DNA of 64,000 nt from Chitinophagaceae bacterium. GTDB taxonomy: Bacteria; Bacteroidota; Bacteroidia; Chitinophagales; Chitinophagaceae. Of the stretch, positions 17,981-26,745 are shown in pieces. Both the position numbers and the translations under genes were made by a program. Where the stretch lies: positions 62,001 through 126,000 of the forward strand of contig JADKAM010000007.1 in NCBI GenBank assembly GCA_016715365.1, read 5' to 3'. The notes beneath the pieces were generated by a model. The model saw only the letters and a list, made by a program, of their open reading frames with translations. It was not told the DNA's origin and ran no database searches. The stretch's first letter is position 1, and every line of letters begins with the position of its first letter.

Positions 17981-18619
17981 ATGGAGCTAGTCAATACCAA
18001 GGCTGAACAATATGCAAAAAATAACACATCTGCCCTGGATGCTGTGCTTGATGAAATAGAAATATACACGTTGGCCAATCATCCGCATGCACATATGCTA
18101 AGCGGGCATGTGCAGGGCAAAGTGCTTGAATTTTTTAGCAAGATGATTGCGCCCGAAAGAATTTTAGAAATTGGAACATTTACCGGCTTTAGCGGTTTGT
18201 GCCTGGCGAAGGGTTTAACCAATGATGGCAAATTAGTTACACTGGAATTAAGGGAAGATGATGCCGCCATTGCGAAAAATTATTTTGTAAAAGCAGGAAT
18301 GGAAGCTAAGATCGATCTGCATGTTGGGGATGCACTGGAGATCATTCCAACACTACAGGAAAACTGGGACCTTGTTTTTATAGATGCTGATAAAGTGAAC
18401 TATATTAACTATTACGAATTAACTTTACCATCTGTAAAAAGCGGTGGCTGGATACTGGCAGATAATGTGCTTTTTCATGGCGAAGTACTGGAAGAAAATG
18501 TGAAAGGGAAAAATGCAAAAGCGATACATGCGTTTAATGAACATGTTGCCAATGACGACCGTGTAGAACAGGCTATGTTGACCATAAGGGACGGACTCTT
18601 ATTAATTCAAAAAAAGTAA
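17981..18619 (+). CDS. SAM-dependent O-methyltransferase
   Basis: Class I methyltransferase of the caffeoyl-CoA/catechol O-methyltransferase-like group (212 residues). The SAM-binding motif is EIGTFTGFSGLCLAKGL (about 59-75), and the metal and substrate region contains FIDADKVNYINYYEL and ILADNVLFHGEV, matching the divalent-metal-binding Asp-Asn residues of the family. The natural acceptor in bacteria is generally unknown. It is followed after three bases by the glucosaminidase gene, so the two are co-transcribed, which may be coincidental. Confidence 0.87.
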   Translation: MELVNTKAEQYAKNNTSALDAVLDEIEIYTLANHPHAHMLSGHVQGKVLEFFSKMIAPERILEIGTFTGFSGLCLAKGLTNDGKLVTLELREDDAAIAKNYFVKAGMEAKIDLHVGDALEIIPTLQENWDLVFIDADKVNYINYYELTLPSVKSGGWILADNVLFHGEVLEENVKGKNAKAIHAFNEHVANDDRVEQAMLTIRDGLLLIQKK

Positions 18620-18622
18620 AGA

Positions 18623-19762
18623 ATGTACAGAATTGTTTTCACCATATTGTTTTCATTGACTTTCTTAACGCTTAGGGCGCAAAGGATTTCGGTTGAGGAA
18701 TATATAGTTCAGTTTAAAGATATCGCCATCAGTGAAATGAAGCGTACGGGAGTACCAGCATCAATCACTTTGGCGCAGGGTATACTGGAAACAGAGAATG
18801 GCAACAGTGAGCTGGTAAAAAAATCAAATAATCATTTTGGTATTAAATGCAAAAGTACCTGGACAGGCGAGAGCGTAACTCATGATGATGATGCAAACGG
18901 GGAATGTTTCAGGGCTTATACCAATGCCAATGAAAGCTACAGGGATCACAGTGATTTTTTAAAAGCCAATAAGCGCTACAGCGCTTTGTTCAATCTTGAT
19001 CCTGTTGATTATGCCGGCTGGGCAAAGGGCTTAAAAAAAGCCGGTTACGCAACCAATCCGAAGTATCCTGATCTGTTGATAAAATATATTGAACAGTACG
19101 ATCTGCAGCAGTATACTTTATTGGCAATAAACAGATTGCCCGAATCGGATATGGCAAAAACAGAAGAAAATAAAACCGTTGTGCCTGTTGAGGTGGCTGT
19201 GGAAAACACCATTAAGGAAAATGATATTACTATAACGGCGAATGATCCGGATAAAATAATCAGCATTAATAAAACCAACTGCATTTTCGCAAAAAAAGGA
19301 ACATCTTTATTGGTTATAGCCAATAAACATAAAATAAGCTTAAGCAAGCTGATGGAGTTTAATGACATGGCAGAAGAAGGGCTTCTTGCTAAGGATCAAT
19401 TAATTTACCTGGAGAAAAAAGCTAAATCCGGAGAGCAGGAATATTATATATTGCTGCAGGGAGAAACATTGTATGATGCAGCACAAAAAAATGCGGTGCA
19501 GCTTAAATATTTGCTGGAGTATAATAATATAAAAGCCGGTTCTACATTAAACCCAAAAACAAAATTGTTTTTGCAGCCCGGTTTTCAGGGTGCTGTTAAA
19601 AATGCAGATGGCAGGAAAAATAAAGTACACCTGGTTGGCGCCAAAGAGGGTTTGTATAGCATTGCCAAAACTTACCATGTTACCGTTCAGCAGTTAAAAG
19701 AATGGAATAAACTAGACTCTGATAATTTGAAAATTGGGCAGGAAATAATTGTTTCAAAATAA
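18623..19762 (+). CDS. Glucosaminidase (GH73-like) with three LysM domains
   Basis: Peptidoglycan hydrolase cleaving glycan strands. The 379 residues have a signal peptide (1-19), a glucosaminidase domain (about 25-160) with the catalytic-Glu region LAQGILETENGNSELV and the NHFGIKC motif, an acidic linker, and three C-terminal LysM units opening near IFAKKGTSLLVIANKH, YYILLQGETLYDAAQKN and HLVGAKEGLYSIAKTYH. LysM units hold the enzyme on peptidoglycan. It would act in the periplasm in cell-wall remodelling. It sits in a run with the upstream methyltransferase and downstream hpt (12-base gap). Confidence 0.9.
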   Translation: MYRIVFTILFSLTFLTLRAQRISVEEYIVQFKDIAISEMKRTGVPASITLAQGILETENGNSELVKKSNNHFGIKCKSTWTGESVTHDDDANGECFRAYTNANESYRDHSDFLKANKRYSALFNLDPVDYAGWAKGLKKAGYATNPKYPDLLIKYIEQYDLQQYTLLAINRLPESDMAKTEENKTVVPVEVAVENTIKENDITITANDPDKIISINKTNCIFAKKGTSLLVIANKHKISLSKLMEFNDMAEEGLLAKDQLIYLEKKAKSGEQEYYILLQGETLYDAAQKNAVQLKYLLEYNNIKAGSTLNPKTKLFLQPGFQGAVKNADGRKNKVHLVGAKEGLYSIAKTYHVTVQQLKEWNKLDSDNLKIGQEIIVSK

Positions 19763-19774
19763 ATAGACTTAAAC

Positions 19775-20310
19775 ATGATTATTCAGGTACTGGATAAAAA
19801 ATTTCAACCTTATATTAAAGCTCCGCAAATACAGGAGCAGATTGACAGATTAGCCAAGCAGATCAATGAAGATTATGCAGGTAAAAAGCCCTTATTCATT
19901 GCTATTTTAAATGGCTCGTTCATGTTTGCATCCGATCTGTTTAAAGAACTTACCATTGATGCAGAAATTTGTTTTATTAAACTGGCATCTTATAAAGGAA
20001 CAAAATCTACCGGCAATGTAATAACATCAATCGGGCTGGATATAGCACTAACAGACCGGCATGTAGTTATTATTGAAGATATTGTGGATACCGGAAAACC
20101 CTGCATGAGTTTTTGCCACAACTGGTAAATCAGCAGCCTGCAAGTTTAAAGATAGCGGCGCTTTTACACAAGCCGGATGCACTGGTGCATCCGCTTGCAA
20201 TTGATTATATCGGGTTTACTGTACCCAATAAATTCCTGCTGGGGTTTGGACTGGATTATGATGGCCTTGGCCGAAACCTGAAGGAAATTTATCAGTTGGT
20301 AGAGGATTAG
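19775..20310 (+). CDS. hpt: Hypoxanthine phosphoribosyltransferase, frameshifted
   Basis: Purine salvage enzyme that joins hypoxanthine or guanine to PRPP. The first frame gives the N-terminal half up to the PRPP-binding motif VVIIEDIVDTGK, then breaks into PCMSFCHNW and a stop at 20128. The downstream half (LPQLVNQQPASLKIAALLHKPD ending LKEIYQLVED) is intact in the next frame. The break falls at a run of four A (20095-20098); five A would restore ...DTGKTLHEFLPQLVNQ and a 178-residue protein, the normal length. A homopolymer miscount in the consensus is the simplest explanation; a real slippage mutation, or an A-run used for phase variation, is less likely but checkable. Confidence 0.87.
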
Positions 20311-20372
20311 TGGGCAACGCAAAGCATTGAAAGCATATCTTAACAGCAGATATTATACTTTTTACAATCAGC

Positions 20373-22145
20373 TTGCAATTGAAAAAATGTTTTTTCTATA
20401 TCCTTTTCCTGTTAATGGCCTTTACAGCCAGGGCGCAGTATTATCTCCGGGGCGAAATCAAGGATGAGAAAAACCAGTCATTGCAGAATGCAAAGGTACT
20501 GCTGCATTCAACCAATCATGTCTATTATTCCGGTACTTACGGGGGCTTTGGAATTACTACTAGAACTTTATGGGATTCGCTCACGATAAGCGTAGATGGT
20601 TATGAGCCTAAATCCGTAAAAGTAAATGCCGATCAGTGGCAGTATATCACCTTAAAAATTCTGCCTTCCAATGTTAACAGCAACCGGCCCAAACTTATTT
20701 CTGTTACTAAAAATTTAGAACAGACTTCCAAAGTAAAATGGTTTATAGATAATGAAACATATTTTCAGCTGGTAGAAAATGAGTATGTACGTGCAGATAA
20801 GTTTCCAAACACCGGGTTTTCATTAAACGTGAATAAGGCTTCATACAGTAATGTTCGCCGCTTCATCAATATGCACAGTGCAGTGCCTCCCGATGCGGTT
20901 CGTACTGAAGAAATGATCAATTACTTTAACCTGCATTACCGTGAACCGCAGCATGGCGACATTTTTAATTTTGAATCGCAGCTTACTTCCTGCCCATGGG
21001 ATATGGAAAAGCAATTGCTCATTTTAAATGTGAATGCAAGGAAGCTGGATCTGAATATGATACCACCCGGCAATTTTGTTTTTTTAATTGATGTATCAGG
21101 CAGTATGGATATGCCTAACCGCCTGCCATTGCTGAAAGCGGCTTTTCAGATGTTTGTAAAAAATCTGAGGGTTATTGATACGATCTCCATTGTAACTTAT
21201 GGCGGCACTGTTGGTATCTGGTTGCAACCAACCGGCGGTGCCGAAAAGGAAAAAATAATAAAGTCAATTGAAGAATTATCTGCCAGCGGCGATACACCCG
21301 GCGAAGCCGCAATTATGACGGCCTATGCTTTGGCAAGAAGCACTTACAAAGAAAACAGCAGTAACCGGGTTATACTGGCTACTGACGGAGATTTTAATGT
21401 AGGCCTCACTTCTGAAAAAGCCATGGAAGACCTGATAACAAAAGAAAGGCAGGGCGGTATTTATTTAACCTGCCTGGGCGTAGGGATGGGTAACTTCAAA
21501 GATTCTAAACTGGCCACCCTGGCAAAAAAAGGCAATGGCAATTATGCTTACCTGGATGATATTGCTGAAGCAGAAAAAGTGCTGGTGAAAGAACTTACCC
21601 AAACATTTTTTGCAGTGGCTGATGATGTGTTTATGAATATGAAATTTAATGCCGGCCTGGTAAAGGAATACCGGTTGATAGGTTTTGATAACAGAAGAGA
21701 TGCAGTTGCCGACAGCAGTATTGACCTGGAAGGCGGTGAGATAGGCAGTGGCAACAGTGTGCTGGCTATTTTTGAAATTGTGCCTTCAAGTGATAAACTT
21801 TTTAAACCAGACCCGATGCCTGGTGATGTAGTGGCTGAAATTGAAATGCGCTACAGCCTTTGTAATGATACAACGCTGTTGTTAGCTAAAAATAAATGCC
21901 TTGCTAATTTTATTGAGTTTAAAAACCTGGATAAAGAATTACAGTTTGCAACGGCCGTTGCTATGTTTGGCCTTAAAGTAAAACAATCCAAATATATTAA
22001 ACAGGCCGATTGGCTGGATATACATAAAATTGCAGCTGAATCTTATGATCCGCAAAGTTACCTGCAGACTGAGTTTTTAAAACTGATTGACAAAGCTGAG
22101 GATGTTTATGCCAGCAAAAAACGAAAAAAAACTAAATCAGATTAA
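20373..22145 (+). CDS. Von Willebrand factor A protein, YfbK-like
   Basis: Secreted or periplasmic protein of 590 residues. It has a signal peptide (1-22), a carboxypeptidase-regulatory-like beta-sandwich (about 24-97), the N-terminal domain seen in YfbK proteins (about 128-210, TGFSLNVNKASYSNVRRFI), a von Willebrand A domain with the metal site DVSGS at 240-244, and a C-terminal DUF3520-type domain. The family is common in Bacteroidota and its role is unknown. The start may be TTG 20373 or TTG 20379 (MKKCFF). The stop codon overlaps that of the convergent dnaJ (shared TTAA). Confidence 0.85.
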   Translation: MQLKKCFFYILFLLMAFTARAQYYLRGEIKDEKNQSLQNAKVLLHSTNHVYYSGTYGGFGITTRTLWDSLTISVDGYEPKSVKVNADQWQYITLKILPSNVNSNRPKLISVTKNLEQTSKVKWFIDNETYFQLVENEYVRADKFPNTGFSLNVNKASYSNVRRFINMHSAVPPDAVRTEEMINYFNLHYREPQHGDIFNFESQLTSCPWDMEKQLLILNVNARKLDLNMIPPGNFVFLIDVSGSMDMPNRLPLLKAAFQMFVKNLRVIDTISIVTYGGTVGIWLQPTGGAEKEKIIKSIEELSASGDTPGEAAIMTAYALARSTYKENSSNRVILATDGDFNVGLTSEKAMEDLITKERQGGIYLTCLGVGMGNFKDSKLATLAKKGNGNYAYLDDIAEAEKVLVKELTQTFFAVADDVFMNMKFNAGLVKEYRLIGFDNRRDAVADSSIDLEGGEIGSGNSVLAIFEIVPSSDKLFKPDPMPGDVVAEIEMRYSLCNDTTLLLAKNKCLANFIEFKNLDKELQFATAVAMFGLKVKQSKYIKQADWLDIHKIAAESYDPQSYLQTEFLKLIDKAEDVYASKKRKKTKSD

Positions 22146-23308
22146 GAAAACATCTCCCGCACTTTATCAAAAAACGATTTGTCGTTTTTATCCGGCTTTG
22201 GTTGAAAATTTTCAGACTGTTGTAATTTTTCCAGCATATCTTTTTCGGAAGAAGAAACATGTTGCGGTGTCCATACATTTATCTGAATCAACTGATCGCC
22301 TTTTTCATAACTGTTTACATTGGGAAAACCTTTTCCCTTCAGCCTGAATATTTTTCCACTTTGTGTTCCCGGTGGAATTTTAATTTTTGCCCTGCCATCA
22401 ATGGTAGGTACTTCTATCTGCGTGCCAAATACAGCATCGGGTATAGAAATGTGCAGGTCAAAAGCTACATTCAGTCCATCCCTGTGTAATTGCGGATGTG
22501 CTTCTTCTTCAATCAGCACAATCAAATCTCCGGCGGAGCCGCCACGCTCACCGGCATTGCCTTTTCCGCTCAGGCTTAGTTGCATGCCTTCCTGTACGCC
22601 TGCCGGTATATCAATGGTAACTGTCTCTTCTCCGTATACCCTTCCATCGCCTTTGCAGGCAGTACATTTGTGTGTAACGGTGCTGCCCTCGCCATTACAG
22701 GTGGGGCAGGTTGTTACGGTCTGCATCTGTCCTAAAAAAGTATTTTGAACTCTTCTAACCTGTCCGCTGCCGCCACAGGTGCCACAGGTTTGTACACTAT
22801 TTTTATCTTTTGCTCCGCTGCCACCACAAGTGTTGCATCCTACGTATTTTTTTACTTTGATGGTCTTTTGTGCGCCTTTAGCAATCTCTTCGTAATTCAG
22901 TTTTATTTTTACACGCAGGTTGCTGCCACGTGTACCCCGGCTTCTGCCGCCTGAACTTCTTCTGCCCCCACCGCCAAAAAAACTTCCAAACGGGCTTTCG
23001 TCGCCAAAAATATCTCCAAACTGGCTGAATATATCATCCATGTTCATTCCGGCTCCACCACCATAACCGCCGCCGCGGCCAGCGCTTGTTGCCTGGTGAC
23101 CAAACCTGTCGTACTGGGCACGTTTATCTGCATCGCTTAATATTTCATACGCTTCAGCAGCTTCCTTAAATTTTTCTTCAGCAGCTTTATCACCAGGGTT
23201 TCTATCCGGATGAAATTGCATGGCAACCTTGCGGTATGCCTTTTTTATTTCATCCTGAGATGAAGATTTGGAAACGCCCAGTATTTCGTAAAAATCTTTT
23301 TTTGACAT
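22142..23308 (-). CDS. dnaJ: Chaperone DnaJ
   Basis: Hsp40 co-chaperone that stimulates DnaK ATPase and delivers unfolded clients. The 388 residues show the J domain with the HPD motif (MQFHPDRNPGD), a Gly/Phe-rich linker (GGGYGGGAGMNMDD, FGSFFGGGGRRS), four zinc-binding CxxCxGxG repeats (CNTCGGSG, CGTCGGSG, CPTCNGEG, CTACKGDG) and the C-terminal substrate-binding domains. This is the complete type I architecture. It lies 81 bases after grpE on the same strand, the usual grpE-dnaJ order; dnaK is not in the window. Confidence 0.96.
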   Translation of the reverse strand: MSKKDFYEILGVSKSSSQDEIKKAYRKVAMQFHPDRNPGDKAAEEKFKEAAEAYEILSDADKRAQYDRFGHQATSAGRGGGYGGGAGMNMDDIFSQFGDIFGDESPFGSFFGGGGRRSSGGRSRGTRGSNLRVKIKLNYEEIAKGAQKTIKVKKYVGCNTCGGSGAKDKNSVQTCGTCGGSGQVRRVQNTFLGQMQTVTTCPTCNGEGSTVTHKCTACKGDGRVYGEETVTIDIPAGVQEGMQLSLSGKGNAGERGGSAGDLIVLIEEEAHPQLHRDGLNVAFDLHISIPDAVFGTQIEVPTIDGRAKIKIPPGTQSGKIFRLKGKGFPNVNSYEKGDQLIQINVWTPQHVSSSEKDMLEKLQQSENFQPKPDKNDKSFFDKVREMFS

Positions 23309-23389
23309 TTGTTAGTTTCTGCTATTTTTAAAACTGCTTTGGAATTATTACTCCTGTTGCTCCGCCAGCTGGCGGATTATGGGGTTGTT

Positions 23390-23938
23390 TTATTTCCCCA
23401 CCACCACTTTTGCAAAACGTATTATTTTGTTATTCAGGTAGTATCCTTTTTCAACTTCATCAACCACTTTTCCTTTCTGCTTTTCAGGTACTTCCAATTC
23501 AGTAATGGCTTCATGTTTCTCCACATCAAATTCAGTATTGATGCTTTCCATCGCAGTTAAACCCCTTGCCTGTAAAGTATTTCTCAGTTTATTAAATACC
23601 AGCTGAACCCCTTCTTTTTGCGCTGCAATATCATTACTTTCGGCCAATTGTTTTTCAGCCCGGTCGCAATCATCCATCACTTCCAGCATGGAGATAATTA
23701 CATCCTTACCGGCTGTTTGAATAAGCTCATTTCTTTCTTTGGCATTGCGGCGTTTAAAATTGTCAAACTCGGCAAACAGGCGCAGGTATTTATCCTTTTG
23801 CTCTTCCAGTTCGGCCTGCAATTTTTCCAAGGCATCTTCGCCACCGGGATTGCTTAAATGGGTATTGCCCGGTATATCAGCATCGGCATTAATATTCATT
23901 TCTTCGTTTTCGGGGGTAAATATTTCTTTTTCTTCCAT
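23390..23938 (-). CDS. grpE: Nucleotide exchange factor GrpE
   Basis: Releases ADP from DnaK. The chosen start at 23938 (MEEKEIFTPENEEMN) gives 182 residues; an upstream in-frame start would add residues lying over the promoter-like TACCTTCG. An acidic, disordered N-terminus is followed by a long helix (EKLQAELEEQKDKYLRLFAEF, FDNFKRRNAKE) that forms the dimer stalk. The C-terminal beta domain includes HEAITELEVPEKQKGKVVDEVEKG, the DnaK contact region. It is first in the grpE-dnaJ operon and is divergent from the RlmI-like gene. Confidence 0.94.
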   Translation of the reverse strand: MEEKEIFTPENEEMNINADADIPGNTHLSNPGGEDALEKLQAELEEQKDKYLRLFAEFDNFKRRNAKERNELIQTAGKDVIISMLEVMDDCDRAEKQLAESNDIAAQKEGVQLVFNKLRNTLQARGLTAMESINTEFDVEKHEAITELEVPEKQKGKVVDEVEKGYYLNNKIIRFAKVVVGK

Positions 23939-24063
23939 GTCTTTTTTAAAATTGGTTGCGAAGGTACAACAGTCAAACATTTTGCCAAGGGCTCATTTGC
24001 AGTCAAATTGGCAATTATTTGCAAATAAGCAACCCATAACTGCACTATGTATGACACGGATGC

Positions 24064-24071
24064 TACCTTTG
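24064..24071 (+). promoter_or_regulatory. -7 promoter element of the RlmI-like gene
   Basis: TACCTTTG, an exact TAnnTTTG match, ending four bases before the ATG at 24076. This is the same spacing as at mnmE and predicts a leaderless or nearly leaderless mRNA. Confidence 0.72.
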
Positions 24072-24075
24072 CGCC

Positions 24076-25257
24076 ATGAAGAGCATTTTTTTAAACAAAA
24101 AGATAAGCAGGAGGGTAGAAACCGGGCATCCCTGGATATTTGGAAATGAAGTAAACCCCGGAAAAGCGCTTGATGCAGCTGCCAAAGCCGGCGAAATTGT
24201 AAATGTATTTACCCACGATAAGAAATTTATTGGAAGGGGCTATATCAATCCGCAGTCGCAGATTATGGTGCGCCTGCTTACCCGTGACAGGGACGAAGTG
24301 ATTGACGACCAGTTTTTTGTTAACCGCTTACAGCAGGCCTGGGCATACCGTCAAAAGCTTGGATATACCGAAAACTGCCGGCTTATTTTTGGAGAGGCAG
24401 ATGATATACCCCAGCTGATCATAGATAAGTTCAATGACTATTTCGTTATACAAACCCTGGCCCTGGGTATTGATGTATGGAAACCGGCCATTGTAAAAGC
24501 TATTGAAAAAATATTTAACCCTAAAGGAATTTATGAACGTAATGATGTGCCTGTGAGGGAACTGGAAGGCATGGAGCAACACAAAGGTTTTTTATCTGCA
24601 GCGTTTGATACCAATATTATCATTACAGAAAATGGCGTAAAGTTTCATGTAGATATTGCCAACGGACAAAAGACCGGCTTCTTTTTAGATCAGCAGGATA
24701 ACCGCCGGGCCATAGCGCATATTGTAAAAGAGGCCGATGTGCTGGGTGCATTTTGTTATACTGGTTCTTTTGAAATAATGGCCGGGCATTATGGAGCAAA
24801 ATCTGTTTTGGGTCTGGATATTTCTCAAAATGCCATTGATATGTGTAACCGCAATGCTGCTTTGAACGGGCTCGATAACATTTGTAAATTTGAATGTGTA
24901 AATGCCTTTGATGTGTTAAAAGAATGGAGCAAAGAAGGAAAGCAATGGGACGTTGTAATGCTTGATCCGCCTTCGTTTACAAAAAGCAGGGCAACAATTA
25001 ATAAAGCCGTTGCCGGGTATAAGGAAATTAATTTACGTGGAATGAAACTTGTCAAACCCGGAGGGTTTTTAGTTACATCCAGTTGTACCAACCTGGTGCA
25101 GCCGGAATTGTTTTTAGATATTATTCAAATGGCTGCAACCGATGCCAAGAGAAAAATAAGGCAGGTTGTTTTTAATTCACAATCGGCCGACCACCCCATT
25201 ATACGTGGACAGGAAAATACCCACTACCTTAAATTTTTGATAGTACAGGTGATGTAA
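24076..25257 (+). CDS. rlmI: RlmI-like 23S rRNA (cytosine-5) methyltransferase
   Basis: Class I SAM-dependent methyltransferase with an N-terminal PUA RNA-binding domain (about 3-75, RRVETGHPWIFGNEV) and a Rossmann domain. Motifs include NGQKTGFFLDQQDNRR, LGAFCYTGSFEIMAG, the SAM-binding acidic GLDIS, and the catalytic-type DPPSFTK. RlmI makes m5C1962 in 23S rRNA in E. coli; the same site is inferred here. Length (393) matches the family. The promoter is close to the ATG and no Shine-Dalgarno sequence can fit in the transcript. Confidence 0.88.
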   Translation: MKSIFLNKKISRRVETGHPWIFGNEVNPGKALDAAAKAGEIVNVFTHDKKFIGRGYINPQSQIMVRLLTRDRDEVIDDQFFVNRLQQAWAYRQKLGYTENCRLIFGEADDIPQLIIDKFNDYFVIQTLALGIDVWKPAIVKAIEKIFNPKGIYERNDVPVRELEGMEQHKGFLSAAFDTNIIITENGVKFHVDIANGQKTGFFLDQQDNRRAIAHIVKEADVLGAFCYTGSFEIMAGHYGAKSVLGLDISQNAIDMCNRNAALNGLDNICKFECVNAFDVLKEWSKEGKQWDVVMLDPPSFTKSRATINKAVAGYKEINLRGMKLVKPGGFLVTSSCTNLVQPELFLDIIQMAATDAKRKIRQVVFNSQSADHPIIRGQENTHYLKFLIVQVM

Positions 25258-25271
25258 TTTTTAAAAGAGGA

Positions 25272-25613
25272 TTATTTAACTATCTGGAACTTACCGGAAT
25301 CTATGATCTTTCCGTCTTTATCTCTGAGTTGATAAAAATACATACCACGGTAAAAATCTTCTAATGATATTGTTAAGCGGGGAGGCATTTTAGTGATCTC
25401 GTATACATTCTTACCCATAAAATTATATAGCTGTAGGGTAAAAGTTTTATCATAGCCATACAGAAATTCAAAATTGATTGCTGTAGTAGCAGGGATTGGA
25501 TAAGGCTTTATCAGCTTTGCTATAGGTTCGCCCTGTGCAGGGTTTTTTGTTTGAGCAAAAGAAGTAAAATTTATTCCAATAAGTAAAATTAGTATGTAAA
25601 CTATTTTTTTCAA
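25272..25613 (-). CDS. Minimal type IX secretion protein: signal peptide plus type A C-terminal domain
   Basis: A 113-residue protein made of a signal peptide (MKKIVYILILLIGINFTSFAQ, 1-21), a linker of roughly 16 residues, and a type A sorting domain filling the rest (YPIPATTAINFEF, FTLQLYNFMGKNVYEI, FYRGMYFYQLRDKDGKIIDSGKFQIVK). These domains normally sit at the end of much larger surface proteins and direct export through the type IX system. Here there is no cargo domain. The start is TTG at 25613. The sequence shows no sign of an upstream lost domain: the signal peptide is in frame and intact. The role is unknown. Confidence 0.8.
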   Translation of the reverse strand: MKKIVYILILLIGINFTSFAQTKNPAQGEPIAKLIKPYPIPATTAINFEFLYGYDKTFTLQLYNFMGKNVYEITKMPPRLTISLEDFYRGMYFYQLRDKDGKIIDSGKFQIVK

Positions 25614-25738
25614 CTAAGTAAAAGTATAGAAAATGTTTTAATTCAGCAATAGTTTGTCTGTTACATTATGCCTAAATATAGTCAAAAATGCAAAAGCCAG
25701 TTCCTGAGAAAGCTAAATTATTATCCCCACATGCGGTT

Positions 25739-26212
25739 TTAGGCGCTTAAAGCGGCTATTTTTTCATTTATTGCAGCAAAATCGGGTATTTCCCCGGCAT
25801 TTTCAAGTACCTCAGCATAGGCAAGGTTACCATCTTTATCCACAATAAATGCGGCTCTTTTGCTTACGCCTTTCATATCGAGAATCCAGTCGGTATATAA
25901 TGCCCCGTATAATGCCGAAACTTCTTTGTTAAAATCGCTCAATAAAGGGAAATTGTATTGCTGATCTTCCTTGTATTTGTTCAATGTAAAAACAGAATCA
26001 ACCGATATGCCAAGTACCTCAGCGTTTATATTGCTGTAACGGTTAATATCATCTCTTACGGCACATAATTCTTTGGTGCAGGTACTTGTAAATGCCTGTG
26101 GGAAGAATAAAAGTAATACGTTTTTGCCCCTGAAACCAGATAGGCTTACTTTATTTTTGTCTGTATTGTATAAGGTAAATTCAGGGGCTGTTTGTCCAAT
26201 CGTAAGATTCAT
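25739..26212 (-). CDS. bcp: BCP-type peroxiredoxin
   Basis: Thiol peroxidase that reduces hydrogen peroxide and organic hydroperoxides. From ATG 26212 the protein has 157 residues and the thioredoxin-like fold of the AhpC/TSA family. The active site FFPQAFTSTCTKELCAVRDD holds the peroxidatic Cys in TSTC and a second Cys five residues on (CTKELC), the arrangement of BCP/PrxQ enzymes that form an intramolecular disulfide. A TTG three codons upstream (26221) is possible but lies close to the promoter-like TATTTTTA. Confidence 0.9.
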   Translation of the reverse strand: MNLTIGQTAPEFTLYNTDKNKVSLSGFRGKNVLLLFFPQAFTSTCTKELCAVRDDINRYSNINAEVLGISVDSVFTLNKYKEDQQYNFPLLSDFNKEVSALYGALYTDWILDMKGVSKRAAFIVDKDGNLAYAEVLENAGEIPDFAAINEKIAALSA

Positions 26213-26284
26213 AAATTTCAATTTTTGTAAAAATAAATATTATTGATTCTTACTAACAGCATTTATGCTGTTTTGTTCAAATAA

Positions 26285-26308
26285 AAACCCCTCTAGAAAG
26301 AGGGGTTT
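26285..26308 (-). terminator. Minus-strand terminator
   Basis: Ten-base perfect stem AAACCCCTCT/AGAGGGGTTT with a four-base loop. On the minus strand it is followed by TTATTTG after the stem's terminal TTT. It stands 438 bases downstream of the nearest minus-strand gene, so it may end another transcript. Confidence 0.7.
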
Positions 26309-26686
26309 CATTGTTATCCAAACAATCCATAAAAACAAAAATCTTTAAGTTGTTAGCACACGGGTTTTGTTACAAAAGATTATTTACTGATAAATTCATT
26401 TGCAAAACAGGGTAGCAATTGTTTTACGTAAGCTGTTCATGTTAAAAAAAAGGTAAGTGGTAGTGTAAGTGTTTTGTAATTGCAGGTTTTACCTGGTAAA
26501 AATACGTTGGGGGTATTCGGATTCCAATCACAGGTAATTACCTTTTATCATAGGGTTAAGATTTAGTTTTCAATTGGTTTCAGATCGGTTAAAGTATAAA
26601 CGGAAACTTCTGATTTTTATTATAAAAATGTCAAAAGATTAAATGGCCGTTGCATAAATCATGTATGATGAATCAGGCTCAAAGCA

Positions 26687-26714
26687 AGGGCCCTCCGGAA
26701 TACCGGAGGGCCCT
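26687..26714. terminator. Hairpin after the second DUF1573 gene
   Basis: Twelve-base perfect GC-rich stem (AGGGCCCTCCGG and complement) with loop AATA. It lies 32 bases beyond the stop codon of the minus-strand DUF1573 gene at 26746. The T-run is weak in both directions (GTTTATT on plus, TTGCTTTG on minus). Confidence 0.65.
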
Positions 26715-26745
26715 GTTTATTAAAATATGCTTTCAGTATTAATTA

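Larger units (their letters stand above)
26213..26745. other. 533-base gene-free stretch between the peroxiredoxin and DUF1573 genes
   Basis: No convincing coding sequence. It holds two hairpins with terminator character (listed separately), the palindromes TTTTACC-T-GGTAAAA (26487-26501) and AGGTAATTACCT (26532-26543), and several AGGTAA/GGTAAG words between 26451 and 26543, which look like regulator half-sites. Both flanking genes run on the minus strand. The part between the hairpins (26309-26686) could hold a small RNA ending at the 26285-26308 terminator. Confidence 0.5.

Noticed and set aside
22320..22748. Plus-strand frame opposite dnaJ
   Set aside because: Mirror of the Gly- and Cys-rich dnaJ codons.
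26396..26440. Minus-strand 14-codon frame (MNSLRKTIATLFCK)
   Set aside because: A short frame in AT-rich noncoding DNA is expected by chance; no ribosome site or conservation evidence.
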